This document shows positions 47,253 through 55,318 of a stretch of DNA of 64,000 nt, in pieces. Where the stretch lies: positions 1,858,501-1,922,500 of the forward strand of contig NZ_CP134494.1 of the NCBI RefSeq assembly GCF_031759225.1, written 5' to 3'. The stretch comes from Mesobacillus jeotgali (GTDB lineage Bacteria > Bacillota > Bacilli > Bacillales > Cytobacillaceae). Numbering within the stretch: position 1 is the stretch's first letter; each line of letters opens with the position of its first letter. The translations under genes were made by a program, and so were the position numbers. Below the pieces are notes generated by a model. It did no database searches. It saw only the letters and a list, made by a program, of their open reading frames with translations, and was not told where the DNA came from.

Positions 47253-47990
47253 ATGGAGTTTAGAGGTGCCTCTGTTTACGACGAGGGTGATTTTTATGAA
47301 AATTTTACGAAGCGAAGAAATCGGCCGGAAAGTCCAAACAATATCATTGAGAAGCCAATTTTACTAGAGTTGCTCGGAAATGTGGCTGGACAAAGGATTC
47401 TCGATTTAGGATGCGGTGATGCGGAAATTGGGGTTGAGCTTTTACAACGAGGCGGAGCTTCTTACCTAGGAGTGGAAGGCTCAAGGAAGATGGTTGAAGC
47501 TGCAGCCGGAAACCTGGAGGGAACAACTGGTCAGATTTTACACTCTTCGATTGAAGAATGGCAGCCAGTGCCGGGACAATATGACTTTGTGATTTCTCGT
47601 TTTGTACTCCATTACTTAGCCGATTTAAGCAGCGTTTTTACAAAGGTCCATGACTCGTTGGTGCCTGGCGGAAAGTTAATATTCAGCGTTCAGCATCCGG
47701 TTCTCACTTCCTCTACGAAAAGTGCAGAAGGTTCGGGCAAGAGGACAGATTGGGTTGTGGATGATTATTTTAACCAGGGAGAACGTGTCGAGCCGTGGAT
47801 CGGAAAAAAGGTGATCAAATACCATCGGACCGTTGAGGAGTACTTCAAGCTTTTATTGGCAGCTGGGTTCATGGTTGAGGATTTAAGTGAGGGAACCCCT
47901 AGCGTCCATAATTTTTCCAGCCGGGAAGAGTATGAGCGGAGGATGAGAATTCCGCTGGTGCTGATGATGTCGTGCAGGAAGATGGGTTGA
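47253..47990 (+). CDS. Class I SAM-dependent methyltransferase
   Basis: The 245-residue protein has the SAM motif RILDLGCGDAEIG (about residues 48-60), the GVEGSRKM loop and FVLHYLADLSSVF. The C-terminal HRTVEEYFKLLLAAGFMVEDLSEG is typical of COG2227/UbiG-like enzymes. Substrate unknown. GAAGGTGGAGGGG precedes the ATG. Confidence 0.82.
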   Translation: MEFRGASVYDEGDFYENFTKRRNRPESPNNIIEKPILLELLGNVAGQRILDLGCGDAEIGVELLQRGGASYLGVEGSRKMVEAAAGNLEGTTGQILHSSIEEWQPVPGQYDFVISRFVLHYLADLSSVFTKVHDSLVPGGKLIFSVQHPVLTSSTKSAEGSGKRTDWVVDDYFNQGERVEPWIGKKVIKYHRTVEEYFKLLLAAGFMVEDLSEGTPSVHNFSSREEYERRMRIPLVLMMSCRKMG

Positions 47991-48173
47991 TATCGTGGAA
48001 GATGATGTGGATCTGGTTTAAGCCTTGAAATTGGTATCCTCTAACTTAACTACATATTAATAGAAAAAACGGTAAAAAGTTTACAAAATAGCCGAATTTG
48101 ATTTATTTCATCTTTACAATACTGTGTTAAAGTATAGATGTAAGGGAACTTATGAATATAAGGAGTGTTGGCG

Positions 48174-48233
48174 ATGATTAAAAAAGTCATCATAAATTTC
48201 TTATTGGTATGTGCCCACTTCTATCTGCTTTAA
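48174..48233 (+). CDS. Possible 19-residue hydrophobic peptide
   Basis: ATG 48174 follows AAGGAG by eight bases. The product is MIKKVIINFLLVCAHFYLL, a short membrane-type peptide. A terminator follows about 100 bases later, so a small transcript of roughly 200 bases is plausible. It could be a leader peptide, a toxin-like peptide or chance. Confidence 0.35.
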   Translation: MIKKVIINFLLVCAHFYLL

Positions 48234-48328
48234 CATACTTTAAAAAAGTCTTAACAAATCAAGGCAAAGAACTTTATATTTCTCTATTAATATAAATACT
48301 AGGCAGGATAGCAAGTGTGGCTATCGAG

Positions 48329-48365
48329 GCAATCAGCGAAGGTGGGGCTGGTTGCTTTTTTTGTT
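48329..48365 (+). terminator. Terminator of a putative small transcript
   Basis: The stem GCAATCAGC with GCTGGTTGC (one wobble) is followed by a run of seven T. No large gene lies upstream in the preceding 300 bases. Confidence 0.7.
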
Positions 48366-48397
48366 TGACGACATTATTTCTAGAGGAAACATCCATA

Positions 48398-48772
48398 AAT
48401 GTCTATGAATGTTCTTAATAGACATTTCAGAGAGGAAGCAGCCCTAAAATGTCTAAGAAAGTGGATTTAATAGACATTTCAGAGAGGAATTAGCTCAAAA
48501 TGTCTAAGAAAGTGGGTTTAATAGACATTTCAGAGAGGAAGCAGCGCCAAAATGTCTAAGAAAGTGGGTTTAATAGACATTTCAGAGAGGAAGCAGCGCC
48601 AAAATGTCTAAGAAAGTAGGTTTAATGGACATTTCAGAGATGAAACAGTTTCAAAATGTCTAAGAAAGTGGGTTTAATAGACATTTCAGAGAGGAAGCAG
48701 CGCCAAAATGTCTAAGAAAGTGGGTTTAATAGACATTTCAGAGAGGAAACACGCTCAAATTGTCTATTAAAT
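48398..48772. repeat. Array D: 52-bp tandem dyad repeats, AGACATTT family
   Basis: TAATAGACATT recurs at 48416, 48468, 48519, 48571, 48623, 48675 and 48727, steps of 52 (one 51). The dyad at 48554-48578 starts GTCTAAGA and ends TAATAGAC. The linker is close to CAGAGAGGAAGCAGCGCC. Copies are much more alike than in array A. It sits between the 48174 unit and the convergent NERD gene. Confidence 0.95.
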
Positions 48773-48806
48773 GATTTAGATCAGTAATATGGAAGGGAGA
48801 TGACTG

Positions 48807-49742
48807 TTACATAGTTGGATACTTAGGATTTGTATAGGTTCTTCCTTTTTTTGGATTTGAATAATTGAAATGTTTTGCTAGTATTCGGCTAATTCTTTTG
48901 CCATCCGTAATTACATTGCACCATTCTTGTACAATAGGAGTAGTTAGGGGTTGCTCTGGTAACAATAATTGAATTTCATAAATACTTCGTAGGACAGCAA
49001 GTTCTACTTTTTCATTATGGCCACACATTGTACAAAATAATTTATGCCCATCCACCCTCACCTCAAAAGACTCACATGCCAAACAGGTAACACCTTTCTT
49101 TAATTCATCGTAAGAGAAGGCAGGCAATTTAGAGTTGGATGACTCAATCTGATGAAGGGAGACTAGTTTTGCTGCGAGTTTGTAATGATTGGTTGATATG
49201 CTTCCGGGCTGATTGTTAAGGTTTTCGTGGAGTCGTTTGATCTGGGTAGGGAAAATGAATGGGAGGTCTGGTTGTGCATGATACAGGGTGAACTCGGGGT
49301 TAACAAAAACGACGGAGCCTTGGATTTTAAAGTTATAGCCTAGTTGATTTATTAGTTTCTTGAAAAGCAGCCGTGTACGGTTGAGTTGGTCGAGGGGATT
49401 CTTGATTGTTACTCCGGTTGTTATCGAGGTTAGAGCGTCTTGTTTGTAGAGGTAATCTCCCTGGTTGTTCTTAATTTCGAAAATATATAAAGTGCCGGAA
49501 AATATAATTAGAGCATCGATTTGAAAGGTTGTTTTCTCAACTTCGAGCAGCAGTTCGTTCAGGATTAAGCAGCTGCTTGTCAGTGTTTCCGTCATGGCAT
49601 CGAATTGTAATTCGCCTTTATATCCCTTATCGAGGTTTGAAAGATACCTTTTTTCCTCATCTGACAACTGCATTCTTTTATTCAAGATTCGCAGCTTTGA
49701 TAAAATAATAGGTTCGGTTCGCTCCTTAAAAGCCACATCCAT
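48807..49742 (-). CDS. NERD-domain protein with a zinc ribbon
   Basis: The 311-residue protein has a nuclease-related domain around residues 40-140 (FQIDALIIFSGTLYIFEIKNNQGDY), then a zinc ribbon with CLAC and CTMC pairs (about residues 221-242). A C-terminal helical part follows. NERD domains resemble endonuclease folds; activity is unproven. GGAAGGAAG lies very close to the ATG, so GTG 49736 may be the real start. Confidence 0.8.
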   Translation of the reverse strand: MDVAFKERTEPIILSKLRILNKRMQLSDEEKRYLSNLDKGYKGELQFDAMTETLTSSCLILNELLLEVEKTTFQIDALIIFSGTLYIFEIKNNQGDYLYKQDALTSITTGVTIKNPLDQLNRTRLLFKKLINQLGYNFKIQGSVVFVNPEFTLYHAQPDLPFIFPTQIKRLHENLNNQPGSISTNHYKLAAKLVSLHQIESSNSKLPAFSYDELKKGVTCLACESFEVRVDGHKLFCTMCGHNEKVELAVLRSIYEIQLLLPEQPLTTPIVQEWCNVITDGKRISRILAKHFNYSNPKKGRTYTNPKYPTM

Positions 49743-49872
49743 CTTCCTTCCGATTGTAGTCTACTTAATCATACTATTTTACCGATATAAAAATATTGAA
49801 TTTTTTGTGAATTGCGACAAGCCTGATTGAATACAATGAAAAAACCACTTGATTCAGTCAGGAGGATTCGGA

Positions 49873-50094
49873 ATGTCATTGAAGGTGTATGCTATTTTAC
49901 TTAAAACGGCGGGCCTTGCCGTTTTCCTGGTGCCAATGTTCATGAAGGGTATGGGATATATTGCAACCATTTCTCCAGCGGTAATGTTCAGCTTAATCGC
50001 CATTGGAGTAGTTTTATTGATTGTCGGGAATGTGTTTGAGGCGAAGGCTATGCGGAACGGCGCTTATGTTAGCCGGAGAAGGTTTAGGAGATGA
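49873..50094 (+). CDS. Small two-span membrane protein
   Basis: The 73-residue product has two membrane spans (about residues 4-22 and 33-54) and an Arg-rich tail (YVSRRRFRR). TCAGGAGGATT precedes ATG 49873. A terminator follows directly. No family is recognised. Confidence 0.65.
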   Translation: MSLKVYAILLKTAGLAVFLVPMFMKGMGYIATISPAVMFSLIAIGVVLLIVGNVFEAKAMRNGAYVSRRRFRR

Positions 50095-50096
50095 GG

Positions 50097-50132
50097 AACG
50101 AGTTTCAGCAACTGAAACTCGTTATTTTTTTA
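50097..50132. terminator. Bidirectional terminator
   Basis: A perfect 12-bp stem, AACGAGTTTCAG (50097-50108) with CTGAAACTCGTT (50112-50123), is followed by a T run and overlaps the stop of the convergent gene. Confidence 0.9.
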
Positions 50133-50412
50133 ATGAAAGAATGAACCACACCAGCAAATAAAGGTAACCTGCAATGGTGAAAATAGCCCAAAGAGCTCCT
50201 TGCTTGAATTCCCTCGCTAAAAATTCGAATTCATTCATCTCCAAAGGCCTGCCGATACTATTCATAAGACTGACCATAGGAACCGAAATAATGACTAGGA
50301 TCGCAATCATGGCCAGGGGAATCTGTTTTTTCTTTATCACACTATAAATAGCCCTGACAAAGATTGTCATTAACAATAAATAATAGATGATCCAAAATAA
50401 GATTTCATTCAT
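50122..50412 (-). CDS. Three-span membrane protein of unknown function
   Basis: The 96-residue product begins MNEILFWIIYYLLLMTIF, with three membrane spans (about residues 4-22, 30-49 and 72-92). GGGGAGG lies eight bases before the ATG at 50412. The frame continues to 50544 without support. No family recognised. Confidence 0.6.
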   Translation of the reverse strand: MNEILFWIIYYLLLMTIFVRAIYSVIKKKQIPLAMIAILVIISVPMVSLMNSIGRPLEMNEFEFLAREFKQGALWAIFTIAGYLYLLVWFILSLKK

Positions 50413-50497
50413 AGAAATAACCTCCCCAAGGAATTCTATCATTTTTTTATCTAGAATGCCTGTTAGATTGTGGTAAAATTTTAGTGAGGTGAGTAGT

Positions 50498-50674
50498 TTG
50501 GTAGTAATCAATATTTGGGTAACGGTGATTCTTGTAATTGCCATACTTGCGACAATCGGAGCCTGGCTGAATTCGAGGATTATCTTAAAGGATTTGGCGA
50601 TAATTAAAACTCATTTGGGAATCAAGGACGAGCGCAAGCCTTCCGTATTTGATAATGACCTCGATAAAGATTGA
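50498..50674 (+). CDS. Small membrane protein, 58 residues
   Basis: TTG 50498 follows GTGAGGTGAG. One membrane span (residues 3-23) is followed by a charged tail with DERKPSVFDNDLDKD. It is divergent from the three-span gene and followed by a P-loop kinase gene 18 bases on. No family recognised. Confidence 0.55.
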   Translation: MVVINIWVTVILVIAILATIGAWLNSRIILKDLAIIKTHLGIKDERKPSVFDNDLDKD

Positions 50675-50692
50675 ATAACAGGGTGAAAGACA

Positions 50693-51214
50693 GTGACGAA
50701 AATACATATAATTGGCGGGCCCGGTAGCGGGAAATCATACATAGCAGCTAAACTTTCAAAAATGCTGGGACTGCCTAAGCATGAATTGGACAACTTCTTT
50801 TGGGATTACGAGTCCGATTATTTCGGTTCGCAAACCCCTCCGGTAAAAAGGGCTGAAAAGCTGGCGAGAGTGATTTCGCAGGACAAATGGATCATCGAGG
50901 GAGTATATCATAGCTGGATTGAGGAAAGTTTCCATCAGGCAGATTATATTTTCGTGCTCAAAACGAATGTCTATGTGCGTGACTTGAGAATACTGAAAAG
51001 GTTTATCCTTAGAAAAGTGAAACTGGTTTCTTCTCCGCGAAAAGAGAATCTGAAGACGCTGATCGCCTTGCTGAAATGGAATCATCAGTATGACGGGAAC
51101 AATCTGGTACAGGCAATCAAGATGATGAAGCCATACAAAGACAAAGTCATCATACTCACTAAAAATGACGATGTCTTCAAGCTTTTCACAAAGCGGAAAA
51201 GAAAGGTAGGCTAA
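50693..51214 (+). CDS. P-loop kinase, topology modulation (FlaR)-like
   Basis: The 173-residue protein starts MTKIHIIGGPGSGKSYIAAKLS, a clear P-loop, then LPKHELDNFFWDYE and KWIIEGVYHSWIEES, the pattern of adenylate-kinase-like proteins often labelled DNA topology modulation protein. The real substrate is unknown. GTG start follows CAGGGTGAAAG. Confidence 0.8.
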   Translation: MTKIHIIGGPGSGKSYIAAKLSKMLGLPKHELDNFFWDYESDYFGSQTPPVKRAEKLARVISQDKWIIEGVYHSWIEESFHQADYIFVLKTNVYVRDLRILKRFILRKVKLVSSPRKENLKTLIALLKWNHQYDGNNLVQAIKMMKPYKDKVIILTKNDDVFKLFTKRKRKVG

Positions 51215-51220
51215 TATTAA

Positions 51221-51249
51221 AAAACTGCCTTTTAACCAAAGGCAGTTTT
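51221..51249. terminator. Bidirectional terminator
   Basis: A perfect 12-bp stem, AAAACTGCCTTT with AAAGGCAGTTTT and a five-base loop, separates the kinase gene from the leftward DUF2621 gene. Confidence 0.9.
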
Positions 51250-51679
51250 AGAACAAACTCTCAAATGGTGCGGTGCTGATTTGCTTTTCAGCAAGCCGCT
51301 TTCGTAAAAATTTATGGTCACGTTTTGGCGTTGCCAGGATATAGCCGCGGATAACAAGTTCCTGTGTGATCCTGTCCGCTTTTTCGTTCAGCGCAAGCTC
51401 GCCAATTTTACCGGCAATCTTATGCCTTGCTACATCCCTGAACAATTCAGGAACAGGACTCACCAAATCTTCAAGCAATGCCTTCTGATCATCAGGCCAT
51501 AGATGCCTCGTCTGGTTTACATAATACTCTTCCCAGTCCATATCCGATTTTCCATCGTCCTTAGGGAGCTTTTTCAAAAACTTGCGGAACATGAAATATC
51601 CGCCAATCGCGAATAAACCAACCAAAACAACGACCCAGAACAAAATAAACCACAAAAACCAACCTTCAAGCTGATACAT
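51248..51679 (-). CDS. DUF2621 (YneK-like) membrane protein
   Basis: The 143-residue protein from ATG 51679 begins MYQLEGWFLWFILFWVVVLVGLF with one strong span. A soluble domain follows (DMDWEEYYVNQTRHLWPDDQKALLEDLVSPVPELFRD). I recall this as the DUF2621/YneK pattern. If so, it is another member of the yne neighbourhood, here far from ccdC. GAAGGG lies very close to the ATG; GTG 51694 is an alternative. Confidence 0.65.
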   Translation of the reverse strand: MYQLEGWFLWFILFWVVVLVGLFAIGGYFMFRKFLKKLPKDDGKSDMDWEEYYVNQTRHLWPDDQKALLEDLVSPVPELFRDVARHKIAGKIGELALNEKADRITQELVIRGYILATPKRDHKFLRKRLAEKQISTAPFESLF

Positions 51680-51771
51680 TAACCCTTCACCCACGCATTT
51701 CTAATATCTTTCCTTATTATAGTACCAGCAGTCAGAAGAAGACAAGTCTTGTGACAATTTGAGTAACACTC

Positions 51772-51800
51772 TTGTAAAATCGACAGCTTCTAAGTATAAT
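51772..51800 (+). promoter_or_regulatory. selC promoter
   Basis: -35 TTGTAA (51772-51777), 17 bases, -10 TATAAT (51795-51800), with the tRNA 5' end 20 bases downstream. Confidence 0.75.
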
Positions 51801-51819
51801 AGACCTTGTTCTTCAAAAC

Positions 51820-51916
51820 GGGGCTGAATGGGGTACTGGTGTCCCCCACGGTCTTCAAAACCGCTTGTGACCTGCGTGCCAGGTTAGCTGGGTTCGATTC
51901 CCAGGCGGTCCCGCCA
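51820..51916 (+). tRNA. selC: tRNA-Sec (anticodon TCA)
   Basis: The 97-base RNA has the bacterial selenocysteine tRNA design. The acceptor stem is eight bases (GGGGCTGA with GCGGTCCC; G-U pairs at 4 and 6, and a mismatch at 8), and the D stem is GGGG/CCCC. The anticodon stem is CGGT/ACCG with TCA at 51855-51857. A long variable arm pairs GACCTG with CAGGTT. The T arm is CTGGG-TTCGATT-CCCAG, and GCCA is encoded. It implies that the host makes selenoproteins, but no other sel gene is in the window. Confidence 0.92.
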
Positions 51917-51932
51917 AAATACATAAATTCGC

Positions 51933-51962
51933 AACCGCTCAGAATTGCTGGGCGGTTTTTTT
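51933..51962 (+). terminator. selC terminator (first copy of a duplicated hairpin)
   Basis: AACCGCTCAG with CTGGGCGGTT (one wobble), then seven T. A nearly identical hairpin lies at 52970. Confidence 0.85.
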
Positions 51963-52096
51963 ATTACTTGGAAAGGTGAAGCGTCTCTTTCTATTTGGAA
52001 GCAAAAGGTACGTCCCTCTTCTTCCTTTATAGTATAATAGGAGGAATTATTCTAATATTACTAATATTTATTACTTTTATAGAAAGGGGTACAATA

Positions 52097-52909
52097 ATGC
52101 AGTTTTTCTTTGATCACCTTGTTTGGTTCTTTAAGGAACCAGAGAAAGCAATTTCTTCCTTAAACGAGAGAGGACTACATGTTGTGAAGGGTGGCCGTCA
52201 TGAGTCTTGGGGAACATATAATACCCTAACTTATTTTGGCTTAAGTTATATTGAATTTTTAGGAATTGAAAATTTATCAATAGCTGAAAAGCATGATGAA
52301 AATCGATTGATTACCCAAATTGTTGAACAGTTGGCAAAAGAAAATCGGGAAGGTCCTGCGACAGTAGCGATCCGAACAAATCAAATAGAAGAACTTGCAA
52401 TAAATCTTAAGACAGAAGGACTTACAGTATATGGGCCGCTAACTGGGGAGAGAGTTCGTGCTGATGGTCAAGTAATCAGGTGGTCATTGTTATTCCCTGA
52501 ATACGCGGGAAAAGAGGTTTCTTTACCGTTTTTTATTCAATGGGAAAAATCAGATGAAGAAAGGTATTCGGAATTAGAGGAACAAGGAGTCATAGAATCA
52601 CACATATTTGGCCAACCAAAATTAGAAAGTGTCGGATTTGTCGTAGATGATTTGGAAAAAACACTAGAAATTTGGAGTAAATTGTTTGGCCTTAAACTAG
52701 GAGAAGAGTATATTGATCCGGAACTCAATGCCCGTTGCAGAAGCTTAAAATTGAACAGAACTAATTTATTATTTTTTACACCAATTGGAGATGGGCCGGC
52801 TGCTAAAGTATTAAAAGAAAAAGGGGAGACTCCTTTTTTAGTGAACCTGATTGACACTAATCAAAGCCACTTCTTTGAAATGATGGATGGTTATTGGAGG
52901 TTCCGGTAA
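52097..52909 (+). CDS. Two-domain VOC (glyoxalase-like) protein
   Basis: The 270-residue protein begins MQFFFDHLVWFFKEPEKAISSLNERG, a VOC half with YFGLSYIEFLGIEN. A second VOC half follows at about residues 170-265 (LESVGFVVDDLEKTLEIWSKLFGLKLGEE). It fits the glyoxalase-3-like group. AAAGGGG precedes ATG 52097. It is the first of two genes lying between selC and its decayed 3' copy. Confidence 0.75.
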   Translation: MQFFFDHLVWFFKEPEKAISSLNERGLHVVKGGRHESWGTYNTLTYFGLSYIEFLGIENLSIAEKHDENRLITQIVEQLAKENREGPATVAIRTNQIEELAINLKTEGLTVYGPLTGERVRADGQVIRWSLLFPEYAGKEVSLPFFIQWEKSDEERYSELEEQGVIESHIFGQPKLESVGFVVDDLEKTLEIWSKLFGLKLGEEYIDPELNARCRSLKLNRTNLLFFTPIGDGPAAKVLKEKGETPFLVNLIDTNQSHFFEMMDGYWRFR

Positions 52910-52969
52910 TATATTAAAATAATTATATAGTAAATCACAGATTAAGATTGAATAGGATCCTTACTTAGT

Positions 52970-52999
52970 AACCGCTCAGAATGCTGGGCGGTTTTTTTG
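52970..52999 (+). terminator. Terminator after the VOC gene, near-identical to the selC terminator
   Basis: AACCGCTCAG-AATG-CTGGGCGGTT then seven T differs from the 51933 hairpin by one loop base. This suggests that a duplication brackets the VOC gene. Confidence 0.85.
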
Positions 53000-53084
53000 T
53001 ATCTAGATAATATCTTTACTGGGTGGGGACAGGTTACTCACTAAAGGTTTTTACCTCAGGGGTTCAGTTAGCAAAGGAACAATT

Positions 53085-53121
53085 TAATTAGAAAAAAATT
53101 AAGATTAAGATTTTCTAATTA
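53085..53121. repeat. Inverted repeat upstream of the oligoendopeptidase gene
   Basis: TAATTAGAAAA (53085-53095) and its perfect complement TTTTCTAATTA (53111-53121) enclose 15 AT-rich bases. It may be an operator or a transcript hairpin. The rest of the gap 53000-53274 shows nothing else that I can support. Confidence 0.5.
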
Positions 53122-53274
53122 GAAATGAGAATTGAATGGTAAGTCTCCTCTAGAACCGCAATAAAATTTATATTTCGAATAACGAAGTTTTTTTCTGAAA
53201 TTAAGAGGAGATTGTTTCAATTTGTCGAAATAGTTTCTATACACGAAATTTTTTTAAAACAGGAGGATTCTTTC

Positions 53275-54969
53275 ATGCAGTTTAACGATTATCCATATAC
53301 AAGACCAAATATTGAAGAGGTGGAGGGGAACTTTAATCAATTACTAGAGAGGTTCCAATCTGCTGAGTCCTTTGAGGTTCAGAACGGGGTAATGAAAGAA
53401 ATCAATGAGTTGCGCTCTGAGTTTGAAAGCATGAGGCAGATTGTTCAAATTCGTCAGACGATTGATACAACGGATGAGTTTTATAAGAAAGAAAAGGATT
53501 TTTTCAATGAAGTGGGACCAGCCTACAAGGGTCTAATCACTAAATATTACAAGGCACTTACAGGTTCAAAATTCCGTTCTCAGTTAGAAGAAAAGTGGGG
53601 TAAACAATTATTTTCATTAGCAGACAGTCAATTAAAGACGTTCTCTCCTGATGTGTTGAAAGACATGCAAGAAGAAAACAAACTAGTTAGTGAGTATGTT
53701 GATTTACTTGCTTCAGCTAAAATTCCGTTTGATGGGGAAGTAAAAAACCTTGCTCAGTTAGTTCCTTATCACCAATCACCTGATCGTACCATTAGGAAGG
53801 AATCAAATGAAGCGAAGTACAACTTTTTCGTTGAGCATGCCGATAAATTAGATGATTTATACGACAAGCTTGTAAAAGTACGTACTAGTATTGCTAAGAA
53901 GCTAGGATTCTCTTCTTTTACAGAGTTAGCGTATGCTCGACTTTCTCGTACTGATTATGATGCTGAAATGGTAGCAAAGTTCCGTGACCAGGTGAAAGAG
54001 TACATCGTGCCTTTAGCTACGAAACTAAAAAAAAGACAGCAGGAACGAATTGGTGTCGATACATTTAAATATTACGATGACAGCTTCAGCTTTAAGACAG
54101 GAAATCCTGATCCTAAAGGAGATGCGGAGTGGATAGTCAATCAAGCAAAGAAAATGTACGAAGAAATGTCACCTGAAACGAATGAGTTTTACACATATAT
54201 GGTAGAAAACAACCTAATGGACCTATTAAGTAAAGCAGGTAAGGCTGGCGGTGGATATTGCACCTATATCAGCAAACATAAGTCACCATACATTTTCGCA
54301 AACTTTAATGGAACAAAAGGCGATGTGCGTGTATTGAAGCATGAAGTAGGACATGCGTTCCAAGTATTTGAAAGTCGTGTGTTTGAAGTGCCTGAGTACG
54401 GGTTCCCTACACTAGAAGCGTGTGAAATCCACTCAATGAGTATGGAATTCTTTGCTTGGCCTTGGATGGATCTTTTCTTCGAGGAAGATACGGATAAATA
54501 CAAGTTCTCTCATTTAAGTGAAGCAGTCCTATTTATCCCTTATGGTGTAGCAGTCGATGAATTCCAGCATTTTGTGTATGCCAACCCGGAAGCAACACCA
54601 GCTGAGCGCAAGCAAGCATGGAGAGAAGTCGAGAAGAAGTACCTGCCACATCGCGATTATGAAGGAAATGACTTCTTGGAAAACGGTGGTTTCTGGCAGC
54701 AACAGGGACATATTTACAAGGTTCCATTCTATTATATTGATTACACACTAGCACAAATTTGTGCGTTGCAATTCTGGAAACGTACGCAGGAAAATACAGA
54801 GGATGCTTGGAAAGATTATCTGCACCTTTGTAAGCAAGGTGGAAGCCAGTCATTCACAGAACTTGTCAAAGAAGCGAACTTAATTTCTCCATTTGAAGAT
54901 GAGTGTGTGAAATCTGTTATTGATGAGATTGAAGCTTATTTGAATACAGTTGATGATAAAACTCTTTAA
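53275..54969 (+). CDS. M3 family oligoendopeptidase
   Basis: This 564-residue cytosolic zinc peptidase cuts short peptides. The zinc site is HEVGH in VLKHEVGHAFQVFESR (about residue 359-363), with a third ligand in the LEACEIHSMSMEF helix. The upstream YCTYISKHKSPYIFANFNGT and the following RDYEGNDFLENGGFWQQQGHIY fit the PepF-related COG1164 group. ACAGGAGGATT precedes ATG 53275. The gene ends 16 bases before the selC relic. Confidence 0.92.
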   Translation: MQFNDYPYTRPNIEEVEGNFNQLLERFQSAESFEVQNGVMKEINELRSEFESMRQIVQIRQTIDTTDEFYKKEKDFFNEVGPAYKGLITKYYKALTGSKFRSQLEEKWGKQLFSLADSQLKTFSPDVLKDMQEENKLVSEYVDLLASAKIPFDGEVKNLAQLVPYHQSPDRTIRKESNEAKYNFFVEHADKLDDLYDKLVKVRTSIAKKLGFSSFTELAYARLSRTDYDAEMVAKFRDQVKEYIVPLATKLKKRQQERIGVDTFKYYDDSFSFKTGNPDPKGDAEWIVNQAKKMYEEMSPETNEFYTYMVENNLMDLLSKAGKAGGGYCTYISKHKSPYIFANFNGTKGDVRVLKHEVGHAFQVFESRVFEVPEYGFPTLEACEIHSMSMEFFAWPWMDLFFEEDTDKYKFSHLSEAVLFIPYGVAVDEFQHFVYANPEATPAERKQAWREVEKKYLPHRDYEGNDFLENGGFWQQQGHIYKVPFYYIDYTLAQICALQFWKRTQENTEDAWKDYLHLCKQGGSQSFTELVKEANLISPFEDECVKSVIDEIEAYLNTVDDKTL

Positions 54970-54985
54970 TGCAGATGCAAGCAAA

Positions 54986-55053
54986 TCTCAAAACCGCTTG
55001 TGACCTGCGAGAAAGGTCAGGTGGTTCGATTTCCACGCTGTCCCCGCCAAAAT
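54986..55053 (+). pseudogene. Decayed copy of the 3' half of selC
   Basis: A 22-base stretch (54988-55009) is identical to selC 51855-51876, covering anticodon, anticodon stem and variable arm start. A diverged T-arm-like stretch (GGTTCGATTTCCAC) and an end CCCCGCCAAAATACAT like the selC 3' end follow. The T loop is one base too long, and the acceptor bases fit the selC 5' strand poorly. No 5' half is present. Confidence 0.8.
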
Positions 55054-55064
55054 ACATCTTGTTG

Positions 55065-55095
55065 CCGCACAGTTGTCAATCTGTGCGGTTTTTTG
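55065..55095 (+). terminator. Terminator after the selC relic
   Basis: The stem CCGCACAG with CTGTGCGG and an eight-base loop is followed by six T. It could end the oligoendopeptidase transcript. Confidence 0.8.
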
Positions 55096-55318
55096 TATAA
55101 AGAATAGCTGATCCAAAGTGAAGTGCCTTTTTCTAATAAGAAGCATAAGGTCTCTGGCTTCTGAGATACAGGGGCTGGAGAGTGTTTGGCCCATATCGTA
55201 TATAATGGTTCAACGGCCAATTTTGCATTACCTTATTTATTATAGGAACCTTATATACATGAAGGGAAAAACGACAGCAACTTGATATAATAATAGAAAA
55301 GAAATTAGGGGTGTGTTA

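Noticed and set aside
52910..52969. A second tRNA remnant before the duplicated terminator
   Set aside because: No CCA end, T arm or anticodon stem can be found in this stretch; only the terminator is repeated.
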